Part shown: piece after piece, positions 8,640-16,625 of the stretch | Layout: each line of letters starts with the position of its first letter | Numbering within the stretch: the first letter of the stretch is position 1 | Assembly (NCBI RefSeq): GCF_000369625.1 | Contig: NZ_KB850113.1 | Location: 752,641 to 816,640, forward strand | From: Acinetobacter variabilis | GTDB taxonomy: Bacteria; Pseudomonadota; Gammaproteobacteria; Pseudomonadales; Moraxellaceae | Direction: 5' to 3' | DNA: 64,000 nt | Notes under the pieces: generated by a model | What the model saw: only the letters and a program-made list of their open reading frames with translations | Told to the model about the DNA's origin: nothing | The model's database searches: none | Made by a program: the position numbers and the translations under genes

Positions 8640-9022
8640 TAGACAGCGTATTCTTCTAAAATATGGAGAGGAACATAAGCAAGGACAGCTTTGTGACAGG
8701 CTTGCAGCTTGATCGGTGGTGCATGTCCAGCTTCATAAGCTTCTACCCAGCGTGTCACGCAGATACACCAGAAATCACCAGGTTGCAGCCCAGGAAATCC
8801 CAGTTCTGGTAATGGTGTAATCAGGTCATTGCCCACTTTCTGGGAAAAATTCAGAAATTCAGAGGTCATCTGTGCACAGACAGTGTGCTGCCCCATATCG
8901 GTAGGTGCGGTATGGCAAAAGCCATTACGGAAATATCCAGTAATGGGATCAAAACAACAGCTTGCCAAAGGCTCGCCCAAAACATTTAAACGGTTTAAAT
9001 CTGGATCTGGATGTATCGACAT
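8639..9022 (-). CDS. DUF2237 family protein
   Basis: A 127-residue protein of the DUF2237 family, recognised by NVLGEPLASCCFDPITGYFRN, HTVCAQMT.EFL and PGDFWCICVTRW, with several conserved Cys. The molecular function of this family is not known. The ATG is chosen because the family normally starts a few residues before NVLGE; an in-frame TTG at 9073 would add 17 residues with no family match. Ends in a TAATG overlap with the Maf gene, so the two are probably translated as a pair. Confidence 0.85.
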   Translation of the reverse strand: MSIHPDPDLNRLNVLGEPLASCCFDPITGYFRNGFCHTAPTDMGQHTVCAQMTSEFLNFSQKVGNDLITPLPELGFPGLQPGDFWCICVTRWVEAYEAGHAPPIKLQACHKAVLAYVPLHILEEYAV

Positions 9023-9162
9023 GGGTACTGAATCTGATGGATGCTTTTTCCTATCATAACAAAACTTTGGCAATCGTTAGCTTTTCTGCAAAAGATGCTA
9101 ACCTTTTTCTGCATAATCATTTAAAATCGCCTCGTTTTTAATATCTATAAAGAGAGCTCTAG

Positions 9163-10350
9163 ATGAACTTTCAACGTATGACTGACCTTGACCTTGCGGG
9201 TAAGCGCGTTCTTATTCGTGAAGATTTAAACGTCCCTGTTAAAAATGGCGTGATTACTAGCGATGCGCGTTTACGTGCAGCATTGCCAACTATTAAAGCT
9301 GCCGTAGAAAAAGGTGCAGCGGTTATGGTGTATTCACACCTTGGTCGTCCGGTTGAAGGTGAGCCTAAAGCTGAACAGTCACTTGCACCTGTAGCAGCAT
9401 ATTTGACTGAGGCATTAGGTCAGGAAGTAAAACTATTCACTGACTACCTGAATGGCGTTGAAGTTCAACCTGGTCAAGTGGTTTTACTTGAGAACTGCCG
9501 TTTCAACATTGGTGAAAAGAAAAATAACCCTGAGCTTGCAGCGAAATATGCAGCACTTTGTGACGTATTTGTAATGGATGCATTCGGTACAGCACACCGT
9601 GCAGAAGCGTCTACTGAAGGTGTGGCTCGTCTGGCGAAAGTGGCAGCAGCAGGTCCTTTACTTGCAGCTGAGCTGGATGCTTTGGGTCGTGCGTTAAAAA
9701 CTCCTGAAAAACCAATGGTGGCAATCGTTGCTGGTTCCAAGGTTTCAACTAAACTAGACGTATTGACCTCACTTTCTGATATCTGTGATCAATTGATCGT
9801 AGGTGGTGGTATCGCCAATACTTTCCTTGCAGCTGCTGGCTACAATGTAGGTAAATCACTGTGTGAAAATGATTTGATCGACACAGCTAAAGCAATTGCA
9901 GCCAAAGTTTCTGTTCCACTTCCAACGGACGTTGTGGTTGCTGATGCATCTGAAATCAATTTTGATGACTTCCTGGGCTCATTAGCTGCTGCTAAAGCGG
10001 TTGTGAAAAAAGTTGAAAATGTTGCTGACAACGATATGATCCTTGATGTAGGTCCAGAAACTGCAAAAGCATTTGCTGAAATTTTGAAAACGTCTAAAAC
10101 GATTCTTTGGAATGGTCCAGTGGGCGTATTTGAAGTCGATCAATTCGGTGAAGGCACGAAAACTCTATCGTTAGCGATTGCTGAATCGGAAGGTTTCTCG
10201 ATTGCAGGTGGTGGTGACACGCTTGCTGCGATTGATAAATACGACGTTGCTGACCAAATCGGTTATATCTCGACTGGTGGTGGTGCATTCCTTGAATTTG
10301 TCGAAGGCAAAACCCTTCCTGCAGTTGCGGTACTCCTAGAACGCGCTTAA
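9163..10350 (+). CDS. pgk: Phosphoglycerate kinase
   Basis: A 395-residue enzyme converting 1,3-bisphosphoglycerate and ADP to 3-phosphoglycerate and ATP. The hallmark N-terminal block [14 protein letters not shown] is present, as are the substrate-binding arginines (YSHLGRP, LENCRFN.GEK), and the C-terminal nucleotide domain shows WNGPVGVFE and GGGDTLAAI. Length is the usual one for bacteria. With fba just downstream it forms a glycolytic/gluconeogenic pair, but each has its own terminator and a lipoprotein gene lies between them. A GAGAG ribosome binding site precedes the ATG. Confidence 0.98.
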   Translation: MNFQRMTDLDLAGKRVLIREDLNVPVKNGVITSDARLRAALPTIKAAVEKGAAVMVYSHLGRPVEGEPKAEQSLAPVAAYLTEALGQEVKLFTDYLNGVEVQPGQVVLLENCRFNIGEKKNNPELAAKYAALCDVFVMDAFGTAHRAEASTEGVARLAKVAAAGPLLAAELDALGRALKTPEKPMVAIVAGSKVSTKLDVLTSLSDICDQLIVGGGIANTFLAAAGYNVGKSLCENDLIDTAKAIAAKVSVPLPTDVVVADASEINFDDFLGSLAAAKAVVKKVENVADNDMILDVGPETAKAFAEILKTSKTILWNGPVGVFEVDQFGEGTKTLSLAIAESEGFSIAGGGDTLAAIDKYDVADQIGYISTGGGAFLEFVEGKTLPAVAVLLERA

Positions 10351-10370
10351 TTGCATGTTTTAGCCTCAAA

Positions 10371-10396
10371 AAGCTGGCCAAGTGCCAGCTTTTTTA
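10371..10396 (+). terminator. Intrinsic terminator of pgk
   Basis: AAGCTGGC/GCCAGCTT stem with a five-base loop, followed by Ts. Confidence 0.85.
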
Positions 10397-10504
10397 TGTC
10401 ATTTTTTTGACAGCAGAAACTTACCATTCATGGCTCCGTCATTAAAATGCAATAAATCTGTCATAAGATGCAGACATTAAATCACCAAATGACGAGATTA
10501 CGTG

Positions 10505-10783
10505 ATGAAAAAACAGTTAACTTTAGCGGCATTATTGGCAGCATCATTGGCACTGACTGCATGTGCGAAACAGGAAAATGCCCCAGCAGCTGAAGCAGAA
10601 GCTTCGGCAGCCGTTGCAGATGAGACTGTAACGCCAGAACAGCAAGCAGCGATTGATGCAATTGATCAGCCGGTTCTAGATGAAAAAAATACCGACATTC
10701 CTGCTGAAATTGCGAATGCTCCGGCAGATGCAGCGACTGCAGACGACTCAGTCGCAGCAACTTCGGAAGCTGTGGCACCTTAA
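10505..10783 (+). CDS. Ala/Glu-rich lipoprotein, unknown function
   Basis: A 92-residue protein with a classical lipoprotein signal: MKKQLTLAALLAASLALTAC, lipobox LTAC at 17-20, cleavage before Cys20. The mature part is low-complexity, dominated by Ala, Glu, Asp and Gln, and strongly acidic, with no recognisable domain. It lies between pgk and fba but has its own terminator, so it is probably a separate unit. GTG at 10502 is adjacent to the chosen ATG and would add one residue. Confidence 0.7.
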   Translation: MKKQLTLAALLAASLALTACAKQENAPAAEAEASAAVADETVTPEQQAAIDAIDQPVLDEKNTDIPAEIANAPADAATADDSVAATSEAVAP

Positions 10784-10801
10784 TTAGGTCAATGTGAGAC
10801 A

Positions 10802-10830
10802 AAATCCCTGCAAATGCAGGGATTTTTTTT
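10802..10830 (+). terminator. Intrinsic terminator of the lipoprotein gene
   Basis: ATCCCTGC/GCAGGGAT stem, AAAT loop, then eight Ts. Confidence 0.88.
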
Positions 10831-10902
10831 AAATAGTGTTATTTGTTGCTGAATTGAAACCTTTGTGCATGTAGAATATGTGGCATTCACTGGGAGGATA
10901 TT

Positions 10903-11940
10903 ATGGCTCTTATTTCATTGCGCCAGCTCTTGGATCACGCCGGCGAACATGCTTACGGCGTACCAGCATTTAACGTAAACAACTTAGAACAAATGCGCGC
11001 CATTATGTTGGCAGCAGACCAAACAAATTCACCTGTAATCGTACAGGCATCTGCGGGTGCACGTAAGTACGCAGGTGCACCGTTCTTGCGTCATCTGATT
11101 TTGGCAGCAATCGAAGAATGGCCACACATTCCAGTGGTAATGCATCAAGACCACGGTACCAGCCCTGACGTATGTCAACGTTCTATCCAGTTAGGCTTCT
11201 CATCAGTGATGATGGATGGTTCTTTGGGTGAAGACGGTAAAACACCGACTTCATATGAATACAACGTCGATGTAACTCGCCGTACGGTACAAATGGCGCA
11301 TGCGTGTGGTGTTTCTGTCGAAGGTGAAATTGGTTGTCTGGGTAGCCTTGAAACAGGTATGGCGGGTGAAGAAGATGGTGTAGGTGCTGAAGGCGTACTC
11401 GACCATTCTCAGCTTTTAACCTCAGTTGAAGAAGCACGTCAATTCGTTGCAGATACCAATGTTGACGCATTAGCCATTGCAGTGGGTACTTCTCATGGTG
11501 CATACAAGTTTACTCGTCCACCTACAGGCGATATTCTTGCAATTGACCGCATTAAAGAAATTCACGAAGCACTGCCAAATACGCACCTTGTAATGCACGG
11601 TTCAAGCTCTGTGCCACAAGAATGGTTAGCTGTAATTAACCAGTATGGCGGTGACATCAAAGAAACTTATGGTGTTCCTGTTGAGCAACTGGTTGAAGCG
11701 ATCAAACACGGTGTTCGTAAAATCAACATCGATACTGACTTGCGTCTGGCATCAACTGGTGCAATGCGCCGTATGATGGCTGAAAAACCAAGCGAATTTG
11801 ATCCACGTAAATTCTTCAGCGCAACTGTAGATGCAATGAAGCAAATTTGTATCGACCGTTACGAAGCATTTGGTACTGCAGGTAATGCAGACAAGATTCG
11901 TCCAATCTCTTTAGAGAAAATGGTTGAGCGTTATAAATAA
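10903..11940 (+). CDS. fba: Class II fructose-bisphosphate aldolase
   Basis: A 345-residue zinc-dependent aldolase interconverting fructose 1,6-bisphosphate with dihydroxyacetone phosphate and glyceraldehyde 3-phosphate. Zinc-ligand and catalytic regions are clear: [40 protein letters not shown] and KINIDTDLR. The sequence matches the Calvin-type (class IIB, about 345 residues) group found in Pseudomonas and relatives, not the 359-residue E. coli FbaA. A strong GGGAGGA ribosome binding site precedes the ATG. Confidence 0.97.
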   Translation: MALISLRQLLDHAGEHAYGVPAFNVNNLEQMRAIMLAADQTNSPVIVQASAGARKYAGAPFLRHLILAAIEEWPHIPVVMHQDHGTSPDVCQRSIQLGFSSVMMDGSLGEDGKTPTSYEYNVDVTRRTVQMAHACGVSVEGEIGCLGSLETGMAGEEDGVGAEGVLDHSQLLTSVEEARQFVADTNVDALAIAVGTSHGAYKFTRPPTGDILAIDRIKEIHEALPNTHLVMHGSSSVPQEWLAVINQYGGDIKETYGVPVEQLVEAIKHGVRKINIDTDLRLASTGAMRRMMAEKPSEFDPRKFFSATVDAMKQICIDRYEAFGTAGNADKIRPISLEKMVERYK

Positions 11941-11960
11941 TTCATTGTGAATAATTTATA

Positions 11961-11991
11961 AAAAAAGCCCACAGCGAATGTGGGCTTTTTT
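11961..11991. terminator. Intrinsic terminator of fba
   Basis: GCCCACA/TGTGGGC stem with GCGAA loop, flanked by As and Ts. Confidence 0.88.
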
Positions 11992-12025
11992 ATATATAAA
12001 TCAAGATGAAGAATAAGAGCAGCAT

Positions 12026-12880
12026 ATGGAACTGATTTTTATTGCAGCATTATGTAGTGTTGCAGTCTCAATACTCTTAAAAATTGCTAAAAATAGAGGC
12101 ATGAGTCCAATCCACATGATTAGCTGGAATTATGTCACAGCTAGCATATTGTGTTTTTTTTGGTTCAAACCAGACATCCAGCATATTTCCATGAGTCAGA
12201 CTCCATGGCTATTGATTCTGGCGCTTGGCGTTTTATTACCGAGTGTATTTCTATTTCTGGCCAAATCATTACAAACAGCAGGAATCTTAAAAACTGAAAT
12301 TGCCCAGCGATTATCAGTGGTATTATCACTGGCCGCTGCTTATTTCATTTTTCAGGAACAATTTAACCAGCTCAAGATACTGGGTATTGTCTTAGGCATA
12401 AGTTCCGTACTGTGCATTCTATTTTCACACCGTCAGGCATCAGAAAGCTCCAGGCAGGGAATGTTTTTTCTGGGCCTGGTGTGGTTTGGTTATGCACTGA
12501 TTGATGTCTTGCTGAAATATACCACCAGCCTTGGTTTGCAATTTGCTGTGGCACTTAACTTGATGTTTATCTGCGCCATGATTCTGTCGATGATCTATCT
12601 GCTGCTGCAATACCGTCATCTGGGTTCTGGCAAGGATATTGGTTTCGGTCTGTTATTGGGTGCGTTGAACTTTGCCAATATCGCTTTTTACGTCAAAGCA
12701 CACATGATGCTCAAAGATACACCAGCGATTGTATTCGCGGGTATGAATATTCTGGTGGTGATTTTTGGTGTAATTGCAGGTTTGCTCATCTTTAAAGAAC
12801 GACTCAAACCTGCAAGTATGATCGGGCTGATTCTAGGCGTGATTAGTGTTGTTTGCCTAGCATATGCAATGTCTGTTTAA
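12026..12880 (+). CDS. DMT-superfamily (EamA-like) transporter
   Basis: A 284-residue protein made almost wholly of hydrophobic helices, about ten, with the internal duplication expected of the drug/metabolite transporter superfamily. Each half ends in the typical pattern of a large helix, a short acidic step (FQEQFN, FKERLKP) and a last Gly-rich helix (ILGIVLGISSVLCI, MIGLILGVISVVCL). Substrate is not predictable; family members export amino acids, drugs or metabolites across the inner membrane. An AAGAG ribosome binding site precedes the ATG. Its 3' end overlaps a convergent gene by 38 bases. Confidence 0.85.
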   Translation: MELIFIAALCSVAVSILLKIAKNRGMSPIHMISWNYVTASILCFFWFKPDIQHISMSQTPWLLILALGVLLPSVFLFLAKSLQTAGILKTEIAQRLSVVLSLAAAYFIFQEQFNQLKILGIVLGISSVLCILFSHRQASESSRQGMFFLGLVWFGYALIDVLLKYTTSLGLQFAVALNLMFICAMILSMIYLLLQYRHLGSGKDIGFGLLLGALNFANIAFYVKAHMMLKDTPAIVFAGMNILVVIFGVIAGLLIFKERLKPASMIGLILGVISVVCLAYAMSV

Positions 12881-13070
12881 CATAGGAAGATGCAAATTCA
12901 AGCGGATAACGTAACAGGTCTTCTTTTTCAGCCCGTCCAAGCAGTAAACCGGCCTGTTTGCAGTCTGGACAATGTGGGTAACGATGCTGGGCATTAGCAT
13001 AATGATGTAAATAGATCTTATCGCAGTGTTTGCATTCGAATTTTAAAGAGCTGGCTGGTAAAACAGACAT
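12843..13070 (-). CDS. Small zinc-ribbon-like protein
   Basis: A 75-residue protein with two CxxC knuckles, CKHC and CPDC, about 20 residues apart, interrupted by a His-rich stretch (HHYANAQHRYPH). This looks like a zinc ribbon of the kind that binds nucleic acid or a partner protein. Function unknown. The start is supported by an AGAGG ribosome binding site six bases upstream. The 3' end runs 38 bases into the convergent transporter gene, so the two transcripts are antisense at their ends. Confidence 0.65.
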   Translation of the reverse strand: MSVLPASSLKFECKHCDKIYLHHYANAQHRYPHCPDCKQAGLLLGRAEKEDLLRYPLEFASSYVKQTLHMLGKQH

Positions 13071-13137
13071 AGGTACCTCTAATTGTTATTCTAGTTGGAT
13101 GTTTGGAGAATAAAGCAAAAATTAGACCCGAATTGAC

Positions 13138-13160
13138 AAGAAAAGGGGCACTAAGCCCCT
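13138..13160 (-). terminator. Intrinsic terminator of the nitroreductase gene
   Basis: On the minus strand AGGGGC/GCCCCT stem with TTAGT loop followed by TTTC; just past the nitroreductase stop. Confidence 0.7.
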
Positions 13161-13177
13161 CTTATAACATAAAATGC

Positions 13178-13831
13178 TTACAGTTTGGTGAAAATATCTT
13201 CAGCTTGCAGGCGGGATTTCGGCAATTTGGCATTGAAATCATTTTCACTGCGGTAACCTAAAGTAAGCAATACTGATGGAATCAGGCCTTGTTCAGCTAA
13301 CTGTAACTCCTCACTCAGAATGTCTTCATCAAAACCACCGATTGGTGTGGCATCAATACCTTCACTTCCTGCAGCCAGTAAGATCTGTCCCAGTGCAATA
13401 AAGGTCTGGTTTTCTGCCCAGCGCTGAATATCACCTTTTTCATTACGATAATAATGTACATAGCCGGTACGGGTATTCTTTTGACCTTCTTTGGCACTCT
13501 CATCTTTAAAACGACCACTGAGATCATCACGATTTAACAGATTGTCCAGATGTAACTCGTCAATATCGGCTTTGGTACAAAATAAAATGGTATGTGAAGA
13601 ATCCAGCACTTTGGGAGCATTGTAGGCATAAGTTCCAACTAGTGCTTTGGCAATACGCTGTTTAGCGGCATCATTGTCGGCAATAAAAAAATGCCAAGGC
13701 TGAATACTAATCGAAGATGGAGTCAGGCGTAAGATTTCTAATAAACGTTCAAATTGTTCTGCTGGAATCTTCTTGTTAGGGTCGTAAGCTTTAGTGGTAT
13801 AACGGGTTTGAGCGATCTTGAGTAAATCCAT
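13178..13831 (-). CDS. nfsB: Oxygen-insensitive NAD(P)H nitroreductase (NfsB-like)
   Basis: A 217-residue FMN flavoprotein matching the E. coli NfsB/dihydropteridine reductase group (217 residues): RYTTKAYDPNKKI at the start for FMN phosphate contacts, LRLTPSSISIQPWHFFI, then AENQTFIALGQILLAA and the C-terminal LGYRSENDFNA. It reduces quinones and nitro-compounds by two-electron steps and is a classic activator of nitrofuran and nitroimidazole drugs. Single gene with its own terminator; the 245 bases upstream hold no other gene. Confidence 0.93.
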   Translation of the reverse strand: MDLLKIAQTRYTTKAYDPNKKIPAEQFERLLEILRLTPSSISIQPWHFFIADNDAAKQRIAKALVGTYAYNAPKVLDSSHTILFCTKADIDELHLDNLLNRDDLSGRFKDESAKEGQKNTRTGYVHYYRNEKGDIQRWAENQTFIALGQILLAAGSEGIDATPIGGFDEDILSEELQLAEQGLIPSVLLTLGYRSENDFNAKLPKSRLQAEDIFTKL

Positions 13832-14076
13832 TGATGGACTCCAATCTTTTGATAAGGCGTTTAGAAATATGCTTTAGGCATCTAGATTTTTCTGATCAAA
13901 AGATTATTACAATAAAAACATCATCGGCAAAGTCTATATTTATATAATCTTGAGTGAAATTTTATGAAAAACTAAGAGTTAAATCAGATAAAAAGCAAGC
14001 TTTTGTATATTGGCAGTTTCTGGTAACAGGAGTTTAATAAGAGCTTCAGGCAATAGCATGCAAGATAGGTGGGCCG

Positions 14077-14872
14077 ATGCAATATACCAATTACTTTAAA
14101 CGTAAATTAAAGACGCAGCAGCAAATTGGCTTGTGGGTCAGACTAGCTGAGGCGTATGGGACAGAAATTGCGGCAAATGCAGGCTATGACTGGCTCTTGA
14201 TTGATGGTGAGCATGCCCCAAGCGATTTAAGAACAACGCTCTCTCAATTACAGAGTATCGCTGCTTATTCATCGCAAGCTGTAGTACGCCCCCCCAATAG
14301 GCAGTGTATAACTGATCAAGCAGTTACTCGGTATTGGCGCACAGACCTTATTGATTCCTATGGTAGAAACTGTGGAGCAGGCCGAATTAATGGTCAAAGC
14401 AGTCCGCTATCCACCAGAAGGAATTCGTGGTGTGGGTGCTACATTAGCACGTGCGACACGCTGGAACAGTATCCCGAATTATTACCAGACTGCTCATGAA
14501 AATATCTGTTTATTAATTCAGATCGAATCAGTGACAGGTCTAGAAAATCTGGATGAAATCCTCAAGATCGAGGGGATTGATGGTGTATTTATTGGGGCGG
14601 TAGATCTTTCAACGACTATAGGCTATCAGGGGAATCCAAACCATCCTGAAGTACAAAAAGCAGTAGTAGATGCCATTCAGCGGATTCGTGCATCTGGTAA
14701 GGTTGCTGGGATTTTATCGACTCAGCATGAAGCTACTCAGAAATATCTGGCGCTTGGAACTGAGTTCGTTGCAGTGGGTGTTGATATCAGTGTGCTAATG
14801 AATTCGCTTCGTGAACTTTTGGCAAAATATAAACCTGATGCTGAAGTCATCAAGTCAGAAGGCGGTTATTGA
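14077..14872 (+). pseudogene. hpaI: HpcH/HpaI-type aldolase, broken by a frameshift and a stop
   Basis: The 5' part (to about 14295) and the 3' part (from about 14296) are in different frames but together give one HpcH/HpaI aldolase, the family that splits 4-hydroxy-2-oxo acids such as the C7 product of homoprotocatechuate breakdown. Part one carries [17 protein letters not shown] and [12 protein letters not shown]; part two carries [35 protein letters not shown] and DGVFIGAVDLS. The join falls at a run of seven Cs (14289-14295); removing one C restores RPPIGSV, but the next codon is TAA (14309-14311) where Glu is expected. Two lesions argue for a true pseudogene. No other homoprotocatechuate genes are nearby. 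Confidence 0.85.
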
Positions 14873-14947
14873 TCATAAAAATATCTGAGAGTCGTAAATT
14901 ATGATTTCTCAATATTTATTACTTAAACAAAAGATATTTTATAAAAG

Positions 14948-14971
14948 CTCTGATTTGTCAGAGTTTTTTTT
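14948..14971 (+). terminator. Intrinsic terminator after the aldolase pseudogene
   Basis: CTCTGA/TCAGAG stem, TTTG loop, eight Ts. Confidence 0.8.
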
Positions 14972-15021
14972 ATCTACTTTAACTATAGTAATTTAAAAAT
15001 AATATGGGTGGGGATTGAAAA

Positions 15022-15263
15022 ATGAAACCAGAAGAAATTGATGTATTTTATGAGCAGCAAAAACAGATCCATGAGCAAAAAAAGCAACAACCTTATCGTT
15101 TAGGGCAAGGTATCTTTTAGTCTTTATGCTGATTTATACATTGGTTACTGGATATCTGACAGTTTTAAACTTTCTTGATTCAGGTGATTTGATCTCTGGT
15201 TTTAGTGTCATGATATTGATCGGTTTGTTTTATATCGTGAAATATTTCTTTACTGGACATTAA
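15022..15263 (+). pseudogene. Small membrane protein gene interrupted by a frameshift
   Basis: The first 32 codons give a soluble, Gln-rich N-terminus (MKPEEIDVFYEQQKQ to YRLGQGIF) that stops at 15118-15120. A second reading frame beginning before ATG 15126 gives two membrane helices (LVFMLIYTLVTGYLTVL and SVMILIGLFYIVKYFF) and ends at 15261-15263. Inserting one T in the TTTT run at 15115-15118 joins them into one plausible 79- or 80-residue protein with the helix starting right after YRLGQGIF. Function unknown. Either a decayed gene or a single-base error in a short homopolymer; two separate small genes are less likely. Confidence 0.6.
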
Positions 15264-15297
15264 GATATGCGAAAAAGCATCTAAAAAATACTACTTT

Positions 15298-15321
15298 TGA
15301 CATATGTCATTACAATGTAAT
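15298..15321. promoter_or_regulatory. Two abutting palindromes, possible operator
   Basis: TGACATATGTCA (a perfect 12-base palindrome) is joined through a shared A to ATTACAATGTAAT (six-base arms around one base). Nothing else in this 250-base non-coding stretch is as ordered. A TTGACA hexamer overlaps the left palindrome, but no well-spaced -10 box is evident. Confidence 0.35.
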
Positions 15322-15515
15322 TTTGCTATTTGGTCAAAAAAGAGTTATAAGATAATAACTTTAAAGCGAATACTGTTTTCGCTGGTTTATTTTTAGCTGA
15401 TTGTGATACACGAAAGACAGGTTTTCCTGTTAAAAAAACTCTAGCAAACCCAGAAATAAGATTTATTTTTAGTCTATAGCTCTCCTTGTTTAATCACAAA
15501 AAGCTCATATTATGA

Positions 15516-15743
15516 GTGAATATTTTGAAAAATTTAAATACATGGTCTATCGCGACCGCCATTAATGGTTGTGAAATTCAAGTCAAAGTTGTACCAATGC
15601 AACGCCAGCAAAATACTATCAATGGTATGATTATGGTCAATGTGGGCAAGATGATTGAACTTGAAAACGGTGAACAATATCCATTTAATCTGGATGGTAA
15701 AAGTTTCTATACTGGTTTTAACCAGTTATACCGTTTAAGTTAA
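15516..15743 (+). CDS. Hypothetical protein, 75 residues
   Basis: A short soluble-looking protein (INGCEIQVKVVPMQRQQN, MIELENGEQYPFNLDGKSF) with alternating polar/hydrophobic residues suggesting beta strands. I do not recognise the family. The start is uncertain: GTG at 15516 or TTG at 15525; an ATG at 15512 is in another frame and gives only 17 residues. A strong terminator follows directly, which supports it being expressed. It is the only intact reading frame in the decayed strip between the nitroreductase and lpxH. Confidence 0.55.
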   Translation: MNILKNLNTWSIATAINGCEIQVKVVPMQRQQNTINGMIMVNVGKMIELENGEQYPFNLDGKSFYTGFNQLYRLS

Positions 15744-15755
15744 ATAAAATATAAG

Positions 15756-15783
15756 AAGCAACTGTTCGCAGTTGCTTTTTTTA
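15756..15783 (+). terminator. Intrinsic terminator with TTCG tetraloop
   Basis: AAGCAACTG/CAGTTGCTT stem closed by a stable TTCG loop and followed by Ts; it also covers the end of convergent lpxH. Confidence 0.9.
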
Positions 15784-16506
15784 TGGGTAATACCAGATTT
15801 TTAGCTGAATGTTATGAATATCAATATCAGAGCTACTCAGCTCTAAAATCTCAGCATAATCAGCTTTCCAATCTCCTAAAACAATTCTTTTTTTACCATT
15901 TATATCATGGATTGCTGCGCGGTGAGTATGTCCGTGAATCAGTACATCTGCTTCTTTGAGAGCAGTTTCTACCGCAATTGGATTTACATCCATAACTTCA
16001 TAGCTTTTCAATTGCTGTGCTTCATGGCTTTTCTTGCGGAAACCATTAGCGAGTCTGGTACGAAAGCTAAGTGGCATTTTTCTTAAAAAGCCTAATATCC
16101 AGGGATGACGGATGACTTTTTTGAAACGCTGATAGGACACATCATCGGTACAAAGTGCATCACCATGTTCGATCCGATATCGGAGTGAACCGATATTTAA
16201 GCTGGTCATTTCAGGTAAAAGCTGTCCGGAAAATTGATCCAGAAAATCTTGGCCTAAGGCAAAGTCACGGTTACCGATGAGAAAATAGATTTGATTGCCG
16301 GCTTGATTAAACTGTTTTAAAGTACTGACGATTTCATCCAGCCAGGGAGCAGTGTAGTCATCTCCAATCCAGGCATTGAACCAGTCGCCCAAAATATACA
16401 GTTGGGTATTTTTATGCTGATAAGCTGCCAATAAATCTAAAAACCCCCGAACAAGTCGAGGGTGATCAGGTGACAAATGTAAATCTGAGATAAACAGATA
16501 GGTCAC
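15781..16506 (-). CDS. lpxH: UDP-2,3-diacylglucosamine diphosphatase
   Basis: A 241-residue calcineurin-like metallophosphoesterase that makes lipid X from UDP-2,3-diacylglucosamine in lipid A synthesis at the cytoplasmic face of the inner membrane. All metal-site motifs are present: SDLHLS at the start, GDWFNAWIGDD, GNRDFALG, EHGDALC and GHTH near the end. Length matches E. coli LpxH (240). Its presence fits a bacterium making hexa-acylated lipid A. It lies downstream of ppiB on the same strand, separated by a repeated intergenic element. Confidence 0.96.
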   Translation of the reverse strand: MTYLFISDLHLSPDHPRLVRGFLDLLAAYQHKNTQLYILGDWFNAWIGDDYTAPWLDEIVSTLKQFNQAGNQIYFLIGNRDFALGQDFLDQFSGQLLPEMTSLNIGSLRYRIEHGDALCTDDVSYQRFKKVIRHPWILGFLRKMPLSFRTRLANGFRKKSHEAQQLKSYEVMDVNPIAVETALKEADVLIHGHTHRAAIHDINGKKRIVLGDWKADYAEILELSSSDIDIHNIQLKIWYYP

Positions 16507-16526
16507 GAATCTTTTCCTTATTTTTT

Positions 16527-16622
16527 AATCCCTCCCGACCTCCCTTTGCAAAAGTGAAGAGAAAAACCATCTTTAAAAATGGTGGTTCCCTCCTTTATTA
16601 AAGGAGGGTTGGGGAGGATTTA
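16527..16622. repeat. Dispersed intergenic palindromic element, copy A
   Basis: About 95 bases with outer inverted ends (AATCCCTCC at the left, GGGAGGATT at the right) and an inner hairpin CCCTCCTTT/AAAGGAGGG near the right end. A related copy in the opposite orientation sits at 60376-60463. Both fill intergenic gaps completely. The structure is like REP or small MITE-type elements; no coding content. Confidence 0.7.
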
Positions 16623-16625
16623 AAA

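Noticed and set aside
14289..14295. C7 run as a phase-variation switch for the aldolase
   Set aside because: Changing the tract length alone cannot restore the gene because an in-frame TAA follows.
15512..15565. ATG-started 17-residue frame just before the 75-residue gene
   Set aside because: Too short and in a different frame; the GTG/TTG-started frame is longer and ends at a strong terminator.
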